Positions 10,301 to 21,935 of a DNA stretch of 64,000 bases are shown here, piece after piece. The position numbers and the translations under genes are program-made. The stretch's first letter is position 1. Each line of letters opens with the position of its first letter. This DNA comes from Ochotona curzoniae (Eukaryota > Chordata > Mammalia > Lagomorpha > Ochotonidae), in assembly GCF_017591425.1 (NCBI RefSeq), contig NW_024464918.1, positions 13,204,001 through 13,268,000 of the forward strand, given 5' to 3'. The notes under the pieces were generated by a model. It did no database searches, was not told where the DNA came from, and saw nothing but the letters and a program-made list of their open reading frames with translations.

Positions 10301-12443
10301 ATGAAGGATTATGACTATTAGTAATCACAATTGTGAATAAAGATTACAAAGCTTGGTATCTGACATACACAAAATATATTAGATATTTGTGAAAATGCTG
10401 TTCAAATAAGTAAGCATACAATTGGAAAAAATATGCAGAAATATGTGCTGAAATAGAAGGTTAAGTATAAGGTAACTGCTGTTTTCTTATCTCTCAGGTG
10501 TCTCACCAAGGGTATAAATTACTACCAAAAGTAATCAGTGAGGTTTGGGAAGAGAAAGGGGGAAAAAAGGAGACAGAAGCAGAGAGGCAGACAAAAAAAA
10601 TCCTGAAAAAACAGCTTAATTTTGGCATAGTTCATATTCTTGGAAGTCATTTTGCTCAATTTGTTCAGTACTGCTTAATAAGCCTTTCATTTTTATATAC
10701 TCGATCCTCATTTTTTTAGTTTATTACATTAGGTCCAAAAAACACTGACACACCTAGACTGATTTGAGCTGAGCCATTAACTCCAGGAGCATCGGTAACA
10801 AATGGACACTTGTGTACCTACACTCACATGGTTTAATTGGGCTTCCAGAGCTCTCCAAATTCTGGCTGAGGAAAGGGTTAAAACATCCATGTCTGCCATG
10901 GAGATCTCAGGCACCAGAGGTTTTGCTATGCAGAAGCTGCCTGTGCAGATGGCAAGTGTGGCAGCTACCCTATATATTTCACTTGTCAGTTGCTCAGCTT
11001 CAAACATCTGGTCATTTCCATGCCAGGCTGGTCTCTGAGTAGTGCTCAGAGCATCAGGCCACATGGCCACCATGTTCCTATTTATTCATCTAGTAATTCC
11101 CTCTACATTCAAGAGGAAGCCAGTGAAGCAGAGACTAATTGTCTCCAAATAGAGATAGCATTATGGTCATCTTCTGAAAGAAGCTGTATGGGTAGGACAG
11201 CAAGGGGACCAGTAATCAACAACAACAACAAAAACTGTGGATTACATAAAGAGTGGTGGGGAGGTTTATCCTTGTCCTTGATTTTTAAATCTCTAGATTC
11301 AGGTGGACATTCAAAACAATCTCACACACACACAAGAAAAAACAGTACAGGGTAAAATAAAGAGCAATTCTGTCAAACAAGTGACGGTGACAGTAAATGA
11401 TGTGGAAGTCACACTTCTCTCAGTTCCCAAAAAAGTCAAAGCCATTACTTCCTATTGTTAAACATTGTTGTAAATAAAGTAGAGTGTTATTGGTTACAAG
11501 TAACAGAAAATCTCAGTTCAAAAGGACTTAATAAAATGATAAAGCAATTATCATTTCCTATTTGATGACGCCCAGAAGTAAGGCACCGGACAGTTGCTTA
11601 GCAGCTCACAAAGTCATCCACACTCCTGCCTTTCTCCATCTCTTCATTCTGTCATCAATGATTGCTTCAAACTCAGACTTGAAATTCAAATGACTCCAGC
11701 ACTTATATGCATCACTTTAGGACATCCTGAGTCCTTCTTACAGTTTTCCATTAGGGATATAGAAATTGTAACTGGAAACCCTCTAATAGATTTTCTTAAT
11801 GTACCATTGACTAGATTGGGTCATTTAACCCATGAGCCAGACTCTAACAAAGACACAGAGAAGAAATCAGACCCATTAGACTCACTACTGGAGCTAAAAG
11901 TAGAGTTGGCTTCACCAGAAGCTTGTGGTTACTTGGGAGACAGGATTGGTTTAAAAAAAAAAAAAAAGAAAAAGAAAAGAAAGAAAAAAAGGAGGGGAAA
12001 TGTTAAGAAGCCAGCATGTATTTTCTAGTTTGGATATCTGAAGAATTTGATATTGTAATTAACTCTCCAACTTTCTTTCCTGCTTTATCTCCACCCCCCC
12101 CCACACACACACATTGTTAACCAGACTGAAATATCTTCAGTTCTTCAAAAGCAGCAAACATTTTCAAAACACTTCCTGATTTATTTCTCAACTGTAGGTT
12201 AATCACAGATTGCTGCTTGCCCAGGACAGTCCTGATTCATGCTACTAACAATGTTCCTTGCATTCTTATATCCAATGTGCATTACCGCATGAAAAATATT
12301 ATGGAAAAAGAAGGGAAAGTTTTAGGAACTGAGCGTGGGAAATTCAGAAGAGAGAGGAGTCAACAATGACTTAGGCATCTGCCTGAGGATGCTGGGTTTG
12401 TAGCAGTGCAAATAACCAAAAACAAACTCAAAAAGGGTTTTGT
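10301..12443. other. Unassigned 2.1 kb with short simple repeats
   Basis: No repeat family was recognised in most of this stretch. It holds a short (AAC)n at 11218-11231, an A-rich AAAG-type run at 11952-11990 and a C8-10 run followed by (CA)n at 12092-12114. The 144-codon frame at 11594-12028 runs through the A-rich run and shows no family motif; I consider it a chance frame. Confidence 0.45.
11952..11992. repeat. A-rich AAAG-type simple repeat
   Basis: A run of 15 A bases grades into AAAAAG, AAAAG and AAAG units. Confidence 0.9.
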
Positions 12444-12760
12444 GGGCCCGGCACGGTGGCGCAAGTGGTTAAGGTCCTCGCCTTGCACGCCCAGGATCCC
12501 ATATGGGCGCCAGTTCTATCCCGGCAGCCCTGCTTCCCTTCCAGGTCCCTGCCTGTGGCCCGGAAAAGCGGTCGAGGACGGCCCAAGGATTGGGACCCTG
12601 CACCCGCGTGGGAGACCCGGAAGAGTCTCCTGGCTTTGGACCGGCATAGCATCGGCCGTTAGCTCACTTAGGGAGTGAATCATCGGACGGAAGATCTTCC
12701 TCTCTATCTCTCCTCTCTGTATATCTGCCTTTCCAATAAAAAAAACAAAAAATCTTAAAA
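12444..12760 (+). mobile_element. Young lagomorph (pika-like) CSINE with target-site duplication
   Basis: It is near-consensus and CpG-rich: GGGCCCGGCACGGTGGCGCA, CACGCCCAGGATCCCATATG, GGCGCCAGTTCTATCCCGGC, CACCCGCGTGGGAGACCCGG, GAATCATCGGACGGAAGATC, CTGCCTTTCCAATAAA. An imperfect direct repeat AAAAGGGTTTTGT flanks it (left 12431-12443). On the right the GGG has expanded to about eight G before TTTTGT. The tRNA-like head implies an internal Pol III promoter. Confidence 0.96.
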
Positions 12761-12779
12761 AAAAGGGGGGGGTTTTGTT

Positions 12780-13604
12780 TTGGCAGAAACATTAATGAAT
12801 TAAATTCTGAACTTATAGCAAGCCAAGTATGGGTGATAGTAAAAGTTAACTATGTCAGTTCAGAATTTCATAGAATAAGACTTCCCCTAGAGATAGAGAG
12901 TTGTGAGTCATTAGAACCTAAATACTAAAATTATGGAATTTGGAAGAGATGGTCCTGAAAGAATGTAAAATTTGAATGTGCCCCTGACATGATTCCCGGC
13001 AAGGCCAGTATGTAGAAGGTGGGAAAAAGGAGAGAAGGTGGTAGAGGAAACTGGGAAGCACTGACAAGAAGGAAGGCTGAGAAATCAGGAGAGAGCGATG
13101 GAAGTCCAGCATAAATAGGATTTCGAGGGGAGGGGGAAGGAATGCTTAATAAAGTTTATAATGTTATCAAGACCTCAAAAAAAGACCAAAGGGAGTTCAT
13201 GGCCATCAGGAATTCATTGGCCGCCTTTCCCGGAACATTAATAGAACACCAAAAACTCACAGTCTAGGATGGAAGAGGACATTCTTATTGACCTTAATTT
13301 TTATCAGAAATTAAGTCTTCATAAAGTCAGTTAGGACTCTGTGTCACAGCCATGCCTAAAATCTCCAATGCTAGTCAATGAAACAATCTAGACATCTGGC
13401 TTAATTTGATCTTCTGCAAAAGCCCTACCTGCCTCTAATAAGTTGAACTCAATCACTATTCATGTCAGAATATCAGAATCCTTAACCCCTCTTAGGATGA
13501 AGACCCTCTTTGGGTCCCTTTAGGTTCAAGACCAAATACTGTCAAATTACCATTGTGGACATGTGTGTATATTCTGTGTAGAGAATTAAATAACATGTCA
13601 GTAT
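12780..13604. other. Unassigned non-coding sequence
   Basis: No repeat family was recognised; open frames are 64 codons or fewer. Confidence 0.45.
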
Positions 13605-13609
13605 GATAA

Positions 13610-13945
13610 TTGTTTTGGTCTAAATGTTTATGTTCCCCCAAATTCACACAATCATGGTATTAGGAGGTAGGGGTCTGCTGGAGGGGATTAGGTCGTGTGA
13701 GTAGACCTCAGGAACAGGATGCCTCCTAAAAAGGTCTCAAGGGGAACTCTGCAGGACTCCCACCAAGTGAGGTCACAGCAGGAAAGCAGCAAATGTGAAT
13801 CGGAAAACGGACCCTCACTGGACACCCAGTCTGGTGGCCTGATCTTGGCTTTCCCAGCCTCCAGAGCTGTGAGAAAGTCCTGTTGTTTCTGAGCTCACCA
13901 GTCCACAGTCTTTTGTCATTCCAGCCTAAACAGATAGACAATCAG
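13610..13945 (+). mobile_element. Solo LTR of the ERVL-MaLR group (MLT1 type)
   Basis: MLT1 landmarks in order: GGTCTAAATGTTTATGTTCC, CACAATCATGGTATTAGGAG, a GGGATTAGGTCGTGTGAGTA segment, AAACGGACCCTCACTGGACA, TGGTGGCCTGATCTTGGCTT, CCCAGCCTCCAGAGCTGTGA and GAAAGTCCTGTTGTTTCTGA. The 3' edge near CCTAAACAGATAGACA matches 'cctaaacagactaagaca'. No internal retroviral genes flank it. Confidence 0.88.
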
Positions 13946-16879
13946 TTATTCACAGCATTCATTTACTCTCAACTACGTCCCAGTTTGAGTGTGAAATTAG
14001 TCTCCCCATTATGAAATCTCACTGACACCAAGGCACTAAAGAGTAAGAAAGATTTGGTGGGGGCTAAAGGGCATGAGGCTATAGGTTGAGACAGACACAT
14101 GAGAAGCCCAGTGTATAAGGCAGAGTAACAGTAAATTATGGGCAATTAAAGGGACACCATAATGACATTCGGAAACACAATCCTGAAGATACATTTTGCT
14201 CCTAGACAGTTTGGGGAGGTGTCAGTGCAGCCTGACACACACTGTAGACACTCACCTATCTTCCAGGTCAAAGTGGTTAAATAGCACCAGACTTGTCCGC
14301 AGGGAAATGAATACATTTTTAATCATTTATATTCAACCCACAATCCTTGTTTATTCTACACAGGGAGGCAGAAGCTTCACTTTCAATACTTTAATCCTTT
14401 GGTGGAACTGTTTCCCAGCAGTGGCTGAAACAGTGAGCTGGGTAAGCCCTGAGGAGTGGACTAAAGGGATCCTCTATGGCGCCAGGCAAACCGTCTGTCT
14501 CAGTACAAGATGCTGGCCTGAGAGCCCTGGCTTCTGGGTCCCTCAGGGAGTGCTCTTGCAATTCCCGTTGCTGAGGACACCAAGGCTTCCAACTCTGCCA
14601 AGCTTGCTGTTAGCATCTCCTAAGCAGGCCTGGACTTAGGAGAAAAACTCATTTTGACTTATCTTTACCCAAGCTGGGGCAAGATTCTCTATCTTGCTGT
14701 CACCTCCTGCCATGGCTGTTGGCAGGAGACATAAATCCAAGGGCCCATCACCCAGTAGATGGTCTAGTACAGAGGTCAAACTCACCTTTTTGCCCCATTC
14801 TCCTACAAGTTCCCAAATCAAAGGCAGTCCTACCCATGTGCTGCTACCCTGACCTCATCATCCATTGAGGGTTGTGGTCGTTTTTGCACATTGTAGAAAC
14901 TAATACCCAATATCAGATCAGAAGGCAGCTTTTTGGATGCCCTGGCTTTTTGCTTTCCAGCTGAGTTTTTCCTTAGTTATTTTCCAATCAGTAGCTTATG
15001 TTTATTCTATTGGGATTTTGAAGAATTCAGGGGAAAAAATCAACACAGTGTAGTTCTACACATGGAAAATCATATGCTTTATAAACCACATATGTGCTGT
15101 GTTTGAGATACAAAGAAGCATATGCAAAAATAACCACCTACCAGCATCCCAATCCACCTCCATCAGCAAGTTCTAAAAGCCTATGTTCATGTGCAAAAAA
15201 AGATACAGCAATGCCTTAAATTTCACAGACTATTAAACTGAAAGCTGAAACAGCTCATTCAAGGTTTGCAATTCTAGTTCCTACTGGGAAGAAACACATA
15301 ATAGAATTGAGTGGAGAGGACAAGGAAGGTTAGGAATTAGGAGTAAGGGCCTGCTTAAAAACAGGCTCCTTCAGACATTTGTCGTCCCATGAAAACAGAA
15401 AGAAAACTAGAAATTCAGATGTCTATGCAAATTTTCCTGACTTTTACAACGTTATCAAATAGATTTATTTTTTTTAAGTGTGTAGGCCAAACAATACACA
15501 TCCACCACAGCATTTGATGTGTGGACCTCCATTTAAAGACTTCTCCCATAATTGAAATAGTAATTAATAGATAAAATGTTCGACTTAAAAAGAAATTTTC
15601 TCAAAGTCATACTAATTATGAAAACTAGAGTTCTCACTGGGGCTTATTTCTCCTAACTTCCAACTTTTTACTTTCTCTTTATTCTGATATTGCACAAAGG
15701 ACTCCAGGTATCTTATGGAAAAAATAAAATCATAAGATTCATTCATTTTGATACAAAAAAATTTTTGCACTTTGCATAGTTTATACTATGTAGCTTTCAA
15801 TAAACTTTTTGAAGATCTTTCATATGCATGGGTTTCAACTGTAATAAATAAAATTATCTTTCTATACCATTTCTTACAAATTTTTAAGCATCATCATACA
15901 ACCTGCTTTAACTTACCATGAACAGGTATTCAGATGAATAACACACACACACACACACCCCTCAAGAATTATTGTGCAATTTTCTTCACTTATGTCTCAG
16001 TCCCTAGAATAGACAGACAGTGGATTCCCTCAGCCTCTGGCTTTCAACCACGTTTGGCCATTACGAGATCCCCACAGGTTTTCATAGAGAAAGTAGGAAG
16101 AGAATCCCTAGTTCTCACAACTAAATGTCCCTGTTAACCAGTGTACCCCATAGAGCTGATTTTTCCAGGTTTTTGTAAACAACCTCTTTCCTTGCCCCTT
16201 CTGCATGGTAATGGCTCTCACAGTCATTATGCACAAAATACTGTGTGGTTCCTGATTGGACTCCCAAATTCTGAACACTAGTTTGTAGATAATGGCTTTA
16301 TTAAAATCTCTTTCACTCTCCAGCTGAAATAGGGTGACCAGCTATCTTGGTTTGACTGAGACTCTCATTGTCATACTAAATATCTCACATTTCTGGATAC
16401 ATTTCTCAGTCCTGGCAAATGGAACAGTTGGTTCTGGTTCTTTTATCACATTGCCCTCTATCTCTGAGATCTTTAAGAAACTTGAATACCCTTGTTTTAT
16501 AGTCTCATAAAGACTCTCAAGGTGCTAATTTTTCTTTTGCTGTACTTACTAACTCTTCCTTGTGGCATCTAATTTCCTTGTTCAAGTTCACTGTACCTTG
16601 AGTTGTGAAAGTGTCCCAAGCACACAGTTTGGTCATTGTTTTGCTTATACTCCAGGGTTTCACAGATCTGAGCTAGCTATGCTGACCAGTGGTATACATT
16701 TGGATACCATTTCCATATGTAGCACAGACTTTGGGTTGTGATTCTTTGGACATAGCTTTTTTTAAAATTTCATCTTTTTAAACAAAGTTATATACAAATA
16801 AAAAGCCTTATTCTTTCCTAGACTTAGATGGGACATTTTTACAGCTGTTATTCCATAGACAGTACAACTTTTTAAAAGA
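13946..16879. other. Unassigned 2.9 kb
   Basis: Most of it looks unique. The 147-codon frame at 14196-14639 has no recognisable domain. A (CA)n of nine units lies at 15940-15957. Very AT-rich sequence lies at 15440-15900. Confidence 0.45.
15940..15957. repeat. (CA)n microsatellite
   Basis: About nine uninterrupted CA dinucleotides. Confidence 0.95.
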
Positions 16880-17115
16880 AATTACTTATTTTTGTTTTTT
16901 CTTTTTAAGTGTTTAACATTCAATATAGTTCATAGACACAATTCTAAAAATATATTTCCTTTCTCTCTCCCTCTCTGCCTCTTCCACCAACTTTTTACAC
17001 CTACCTCTTCTTTTCTTTAGTTTGAGATAACATTTTTAATTTACATCACAGTCATAGGCTTAATGTTCTACCAAATAAAAAGCACAGCAAATAAAAATCA
17101 AAACCCAAAAATACA
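16880..17115 (-). mobile_element. Lagomorph L1 3' UTR fragment
   Basis: On the plus strand AAGTGTTTAACATTCAATAT, then AGTTCATAGACACAATTCTA, is followed by a C/T-rich tract at 16960-16985. This mirrors a lagomorph L1 3' end, in which a purine-rich run precedes 'aattgtatctatgaa'. The upstream segment with CAAATAAAAAGCACAGCAAA may belong to the same UTR. Confidence 0.55.
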
Positions 17116-18120
17116 GCCAACACCCAAAAATCTTTTCAAGGCTCAGTTCTGGTTGACCTGCCTGGCCAGTGCTTGAGGGCACATTACCCACACTCCCCTG
17201 GGTGCCAAATCCCCAACATGGAACTCTCAGAGACTATCTAGGTTGGAAACGTTGCTAAAACACCAATTCCCTTTACTATTCTTTGATTCCTCTCTTCATT
17301 TCTTGCTCCTATGGAGTTTTCTTTCTTTCATACCAGAGTATTTTTAAAAATGCTATTTCTATGCTCTATTCAGCTTTTATGAGTTTGTTCTTCCACATTG
17401 TCAGAACCAAAGATTGCTCTGAAATATGGAAGTTCATGCCCAGCATAAACTTGAAATAGAATGTGCGGTTCTGCTTCTGTACTTAGAGTCAATAACAAAA
17501 ATCCAACTGACAAATTGAGGCCAAAATAAAGCAAGTCTGAGGGGCCAGACTTGGATACCTAACCAAGTATGAGTCACTTCTGATGTTAATCTAGTCTCAT
17601 TTAGGATGACTGACACCAAAAAGCGAGGTGGAAATGAAATATTCATTGCCCATTCAGTATTACCTCATTTGTATGTCTAAGTGTTGACAAAAGAAAAATC
17701 TTTGCCATCTACATTGTGAGTAATTATAAATTAATATGCAGTCCTGTACCCATTCCAGTCAGAAGACAATCACTTGGGTTTGCCAACTATTCTGCAACAT
17801 GAGCCAATTCACTGCAGATGTCACTATCATGCCCCCCAACCCCCGCCAGATGGAAATTCAGAGGAGCTGCAGACATGTCCTAAGAGAAGCAACTTGAGTA
17901 ACAGAACTGATTCGGAAATCTTGGACTCCTACATAACCTAGTTTCAAAGCAACATTCAAGATTACCTACTAAAAGATGAGGAAGACAAGGCCCAAACTGT
18001 CCTTAAGGTTCCAAGTTTCCTTGTACTTTGCAGAGCACCTCTGCAGCACTGATAAACACATTCACAGTGCTGCACTTATTTTCTCATCCTATAACTTGTT
18101 ATTTATTTTTTTCCTTTTTC
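17116..18120. other. Unassigned non-coding sequence
   Basis: No recognisable repeat or exon. A CTGCAGAGCA-like stretch near 18030-18070 may be an L2 or MIR scrap. Confidence 0.4.
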
Positions 18121-18124
18121 ACTC

Positions 18125-18420
18125 AAAAAGTTTTATTGAGAAGATAAAAATCTAACAGGCAGACTCAAGAGTGAGCCATCCATCAGTGTGACCTACAGCC
18201 AAACGAGACACTGCTTTCTTCACTTGCTTAATATTTTGGATCCTGAGGCTTCCTGGAGCTCCGTTGGAAAGGACATGCTCAGGGCTTTGACACTTTGCAA
18301 ATGTCAAATTGAAGTTCCAGTGATTTCTCCAGGCACGTAGGCTGTCAGTACAAGAACCAGGGTCCCACAGCACAAGCCAGATGCCTCCACTACTCCCTGA
18401 CCCAGAGGTCTGCCTAGGAG
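18125..18420 (-). pseudogene. Possible processed retrocopy of an unidentified transcript
   Basis: Read on the minus strand, this stretch ends in a canonical AATAAA (18132-18137 on the complement). About 10-15 bases later an A-rich tail begins (plus-strand T-run 18102-18117). A 73-codon open frame (18152-18373) precedes the signal; its product resembles nothing I can name. The pattern fits a retrocopied 3' end, but it also fits an ancient 3' UTR or chance. No target-site duplication was found and the parent gene is unknown. Confidence 0.3.
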
Positions 18421-18689
18421 GATTCAGATCAAGTTGCAGGCTAAGACAGGGAAGCCCTGTTTCTGAAAAACATCTCTTTATTTAATAACCAGAGTACAGG
18501 CTGGTGAGTTTCTCAGAACAGTAAGGTTAGGTAGGTGTGATTCACAAGGGAAATGCATTAACGTAATTGGAAAGGGAGAGAAGGGTCGTAGTTCCCCTGT
18601 AGGAGCTGTTACATAATGCTGTATGCATTTGTTATCTAATTTAGTTATTGACCACTCCCTCACACACACAAATATACGCAAAAGAAAAA

Positions 18690-18850
18690 AGCCATTCGTT
18701 ATATTCACACCAATTACAAATAAGAGAACTGAGGCAGAAAATAGTCTAGCAGGAGGCAACATGTTTGATAAGTGGCAGAACTAGAATTTGACCCAGGCAT
18801 TCTAATTCTAGAGTTGAAGGTCTTAATCCCCATGCATCCTGTTACAAAAT
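18690..18850 (-). mobile_element. MIR SINE, partial
   Basis: AAATAAGAGAACTGAGGCAG, GATAAGTGGCAGAACTAGAA, TTTGACCCAGGCATTCTAAT and a TTAATCCCCATGC end match the reverse MIR 5' half ('gaggaaactgaggc ... gtggcagagccgggattcgaacccaggc'). Confidence 0.85.
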
Positions 18851-19104
18851 GAGTCTCAAGAATGTACATAAAAAATATATATATGTCATGAAAAAATACA
18901 CATGAGTTTCAAAAGATCTGCACAAAAATAAATGCCTTTCACTTCCATTCTTCCATGAATTTTCAAACTTACCTCATATTCTGTACAGCACCATAATTCA
19001 AAGTGTTTTTCAGGTCTTTTTAGGTTTTCTAAGTTTGTTTCCTTCCCTGGTAATTTTAGGTTTAAATAACATCAGTGACTAAATCTTCTCAATAATAATG
19101 AAAA

Positions 19105-19325
19105 AACTGAGTTAAACACTATGTTCTTATATTATCTCACTTATTCTCACAAACCTCTGAGTATTACTAGTCCCATAGTACTGATAAGAAAACTGATCTG
19201 CAGGAGCTTAAGGTACGTGCCAAAGATCATTTAAGAGGGCAAATGGCAGAAGTGCGACTCAAATGCAGGTCTCCCAATTTCAAAGTTTCATGCCACAAAC
19301 TTTAATGTCCTCCCTTGGAATCTCT
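19105..19325 (-). mobile_element. MIR SINE
   Basis: TAAACACTATGTTCTTATAT, TATCTCACTTATTCTCACAA, GATAAGAAAACTGATCTGCA, GGGCAAATGGCAGAAGTGCG and ACTCAAATGCAGGTCTCCCA run in reverse MIR order. Confidence 0.88.
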
Positions 19326-19399
19326 GGGAAGCTAATCCTAGGCCTCTGCTCTTAGATTCTGAATAATAGATCTAGGTCAAGTCCTGAATCTGAATTCTC

Positions 19400-19420
19400 A
19401 AAAAAAAAAAAAAAAAAAAA
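19400..19420. repeat. Poly-A tract, about 21 bases
   Basis: An uninterrupted A run with no SINE or L1 body directly upstream that I could recognise. Confidence 0.95.
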
Positions 19421-19636
19421 CCTGGATGACTCTGACTCCAACCAACTGAGGACTCTGTTCTACCAAATTCCACTATGCCCTGTCACTAGTATAGCTATAA
19501 AACGTCAAACTCTCCAGTTGCATTTTAGAAGTCACACAGTTGTATTGCTGAAGTCTTATCTCCTCAGCCTGTTGGGTCCAGCAAAACCCAGCAGGTTATA
19601 GGATACTAAGCGCTGAATTTGTTCATCTTTGTGTAG

Positions 19637-19925
19637 TGTGTGTGTGTGTGAGAGAGAGAGAGGGGGAGAGAGAGAAAGGAAGGAAGGGAGGGAGCGAGGA
19701 AGGAAGGAAAAGAAAGAGAGGGAGGGAGCAAAAGAGAGAGAGAAAGAAAGAAAGAAAAAGAAAGAAAGGAAGGAAGGAAGGAAGGAAGGAAGGAAGGAAG
19801 GAAGAAAAGAAAAGAAAAGAAAAGAAAAGAAAAGAAAAGAAAAGAAAAGAAAAGAAAAGAAAAGAAAAGAAAAGAAAAGAAAAGAGAGAAAGAAAAACAG
19901 AGAAACAAAGAAAAGAAAGGTAGGT
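19637..19925. repeat. Compound purine-rich microsatellite
   Basis: In order: (GT)n at 19637-19649, (GA)n, mixed GGGA/GAAA units, (GGAA)n of about nine units near 19768-19803, then (AAAAG)n of about 16 units at 19803-19885. Between 19730 and 19897 there is not one pyrimidine on the plus strand, 168 bases. The long lysine/arginine/glutamate-rich and serine/phenylalanine-rich open frames over it are artefacts of the repeat. Confidence 0.98.
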
Positions 19926-20044
19926 AGTGGGGAGGTAGGCAAACAATTAAATCTAAGGAAAAAAAGAATTCATTGACTCATTGGGTTGAAACATCCAGGG
20001 GTAAATCAATATTCAGTATCACCAGCAACTCATCCCCTTGCTTT

Positions 20045-20367
20045 TTATTTTTAAGATTTATTTTATTTTTATTGGAAAGGCGGATATATAGAGAGGAGAG
20101 ACAGAGAGGAAGATCCTCCGTCTGATGATTCACTCCCCAAGTGAGCGCAACAGCTGATGCTATGCCCATCCGAAGCCAGGAGCCTCTTCCGGGTCTCCCA
20201 CGCGGGTGCAGAGTCCCAAAGCTTTGGGCCGCCCTTGACTGCTTTCCCTGGCTACAGGCAGGGAGCTGGAAGGGAAGCAGGGCTGCTGGGATTAGAACCG
20301 GCGCCCATATGGGATCCCGGGCGTGCAAGGCGAGGACCTTAACCACTGCGCCATCGCACCGGGCCCT
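20045..20367 (-). mobile_element. Young lagomorph (pika-like) CSINE with target-site duplication
   Basis: It is near-consensus in reverse: GGAAAGGCGGATATATAGAG, GATGATTCACTCCCCAAGTG, TCCCACGCGGGTGCAGAGTC, GAACCGGCGCCCATATGGGA and TCCCGGGCGTGCAAGGCGAG, ending GCACCGGGCCC. Flanking direct repeats are ATCCCCTTGCTTT (20032-20044) and ATCCCCTTTCTTT (20368-20380), 12 of 13 identical. Confidence 0.97.
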
Positions 20368-20380
20368 ATCCCCTTTCTTT

Positions 20381-21054
20381 TTCAGAATTTTCTTTTCTGT
20401 TGGTTTTGTTCTCAGTACTGAGGGTCACCTGCAACTCCAACTCAAAGCTAAACAATTTAGTGAATGAGAATCTGATTCTCAAGAGTCTTGACAGAAATTC
20501 TGAGGCTGATGCTCATTAGGCTGTTTGAAGTTAAGTTCTCATTCTTAAATCAAACCCTGTGTCTAGAGGGAGCGGCATATGCCGGCTAAACATCGAGTCA
20601 AGTGTACACCTCTGAGGGGGAAGGTTGGCCCTAACTATTACCACAAAGGCAGAGAAGGGGGAGAGCTGAGAGCAAGGAAGTAAATCAGTAATAGGTGAGT
20701 AAAACCTACCGCAGTCCCACACCTTGCAGCAAGATGCTAAATTCCTAGCAGGAGGTGCCCAAACTACAATTGATTCTCTTTCAAAGATGACAATCCTCAG
20801 GATATTCTCCTGTCTGTAACTGAACTGGGCTAGCTTAAGCATCCTGACAGTCTTTACTAACAGAATAAAACAAATATCACAGAAAATACCATAGAATTTT
20901 AGGATTGAAAAGAGCTTTATCAATCACATGGTTCCAGCCACTTAATTTTGACTTAAAAAAAAAATCAACAGAATTAATCATTCTGAGTCAGTAAAAATCA
21001 ATAAACCATTACTGAACACATAAACAAAAGGAGCATGTTTTGTTTTTTATTAAG
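20381..21054. other. Unassigned non-coding sequence
   Basis: The 130-codon minus frame at 20531-20923 shows no family motif. No repeat was recognised. Confidence 0.45.
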
Positions 21055-21145
21055 CAGCCCTGTAAGGTTGGAGACCTGGGTTCCAGTCCCAAATGAAGGA
21101 GGCAAGTCACTTAAATTACATGACCCCATCTTCTTCCAGCTGGCA
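21055..21145 (+). mobile_element. MIR fragment
   Basis: GGAGACCTGGGTTCCAGTCC followed by GGCAAGTCACTTAAATTACA matches the MIR 5' half ('cctgggttcaaatcc ... ggcaagttacttaac'). Confidence 0.6.
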
Positions 21146-21689
21146 ATCTGCTGGAATTTCTCAGTGATTTAAAGTCAAAGTCAATCTAGGGACATGCTTT
21201 CTCCTCTCCACAGTTGGTGGCATGTCATCTCCCCATCTTGGATGGACTCTTCCCTCTTTGCTTATCCTTTCTACCCATCAGGGGTTTGTACTACTTATTC
21301 AGCCAACACTGACTGCCCACTAACCACGCAAGAGTGAAGGAAGGTGGTAGGTATTAAGTAAGACAGATCTGTTGCTTCCAAGCATAGTTTGTTCTCCTAA
21401 AGTTCCTTGAAAAATATCACTTTGCTGCCAATTTCACTTCTCCCTGCCATGGTTTCCCCTTCATTTTCAACAATTCTGAGTCATCCCCCAGCCTCTCTTA
21501 TCTCTCAGTTACCCACATTTCTTGGGAAGGTTATGTGGACACTGACTGAGGACTCCCATCTGTTGCACTCCTATCCCACAGGCCCATGGCAATCTTTTCC
21601 CAAATCCACTCTGTACCACCTGACATCAGCTGTTAAAACTTTGATTTATACTGCATTCTTGCTTCCAAATCAAAGATGGACTTTCAATG

Positions 21690-21935
21690 AAACTGTTGGA
21701 CATGAGTAGACAATGGGATGCTGGACTGTCTGACATTGTCTGTATCAGCAATGTCGGGGCACATTGAAATAACAGACTGATGAAATCATGGCTCCTTATG
21801 AGGGACTATACTACTGTAATGATATGGGGAAAATTAGTTGAGGGGGTAGGATTTGGCGCAGGGAGAGGAACCACAGACTATAAAATTGTACTATAAAATT
21901 CAAAATAAAAATTCACACAAAAAAACCTTAATGGC
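21690..21935 (+). mobile_element. Lagomorph L1 3' UTR end
   Basis: It has the layout of a lagomorph L1 3' terminus. A GGGATGCTGGACTGTCTGAC segment is followed by a TGATGAAATCATGGCTCCTT segment and a G-rich run (AGTTGAGGGGGTAGGATTTG). The end reads ACTATAAAATTGTACTATAA, then AATTCAAAATAAAAATTCA, with a short A-rich tail. The upstream region 21330-21690 may be more of the same UTR. There is no ORF2 sequence. Confidence 0.65.

Noticed and set aside
11594..12028. 144-codon open frame ending in poly-lysine
   Set aside because: The poly-lysine end is an A-rich simple repeat; the rest has no motif.
14196..14639. 147-codon open frame
   Set aside because: No recognisable domain or splice context; within chance expectation for 64 kb.
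19556..19976. Several overlapping 95-128 codon open frames on both strands (Ser/Phe-rich or Lys/Arg/Glu-rich)
   Set aside because: They are translations of the purine-rich microsatellite and carry no protein signal.
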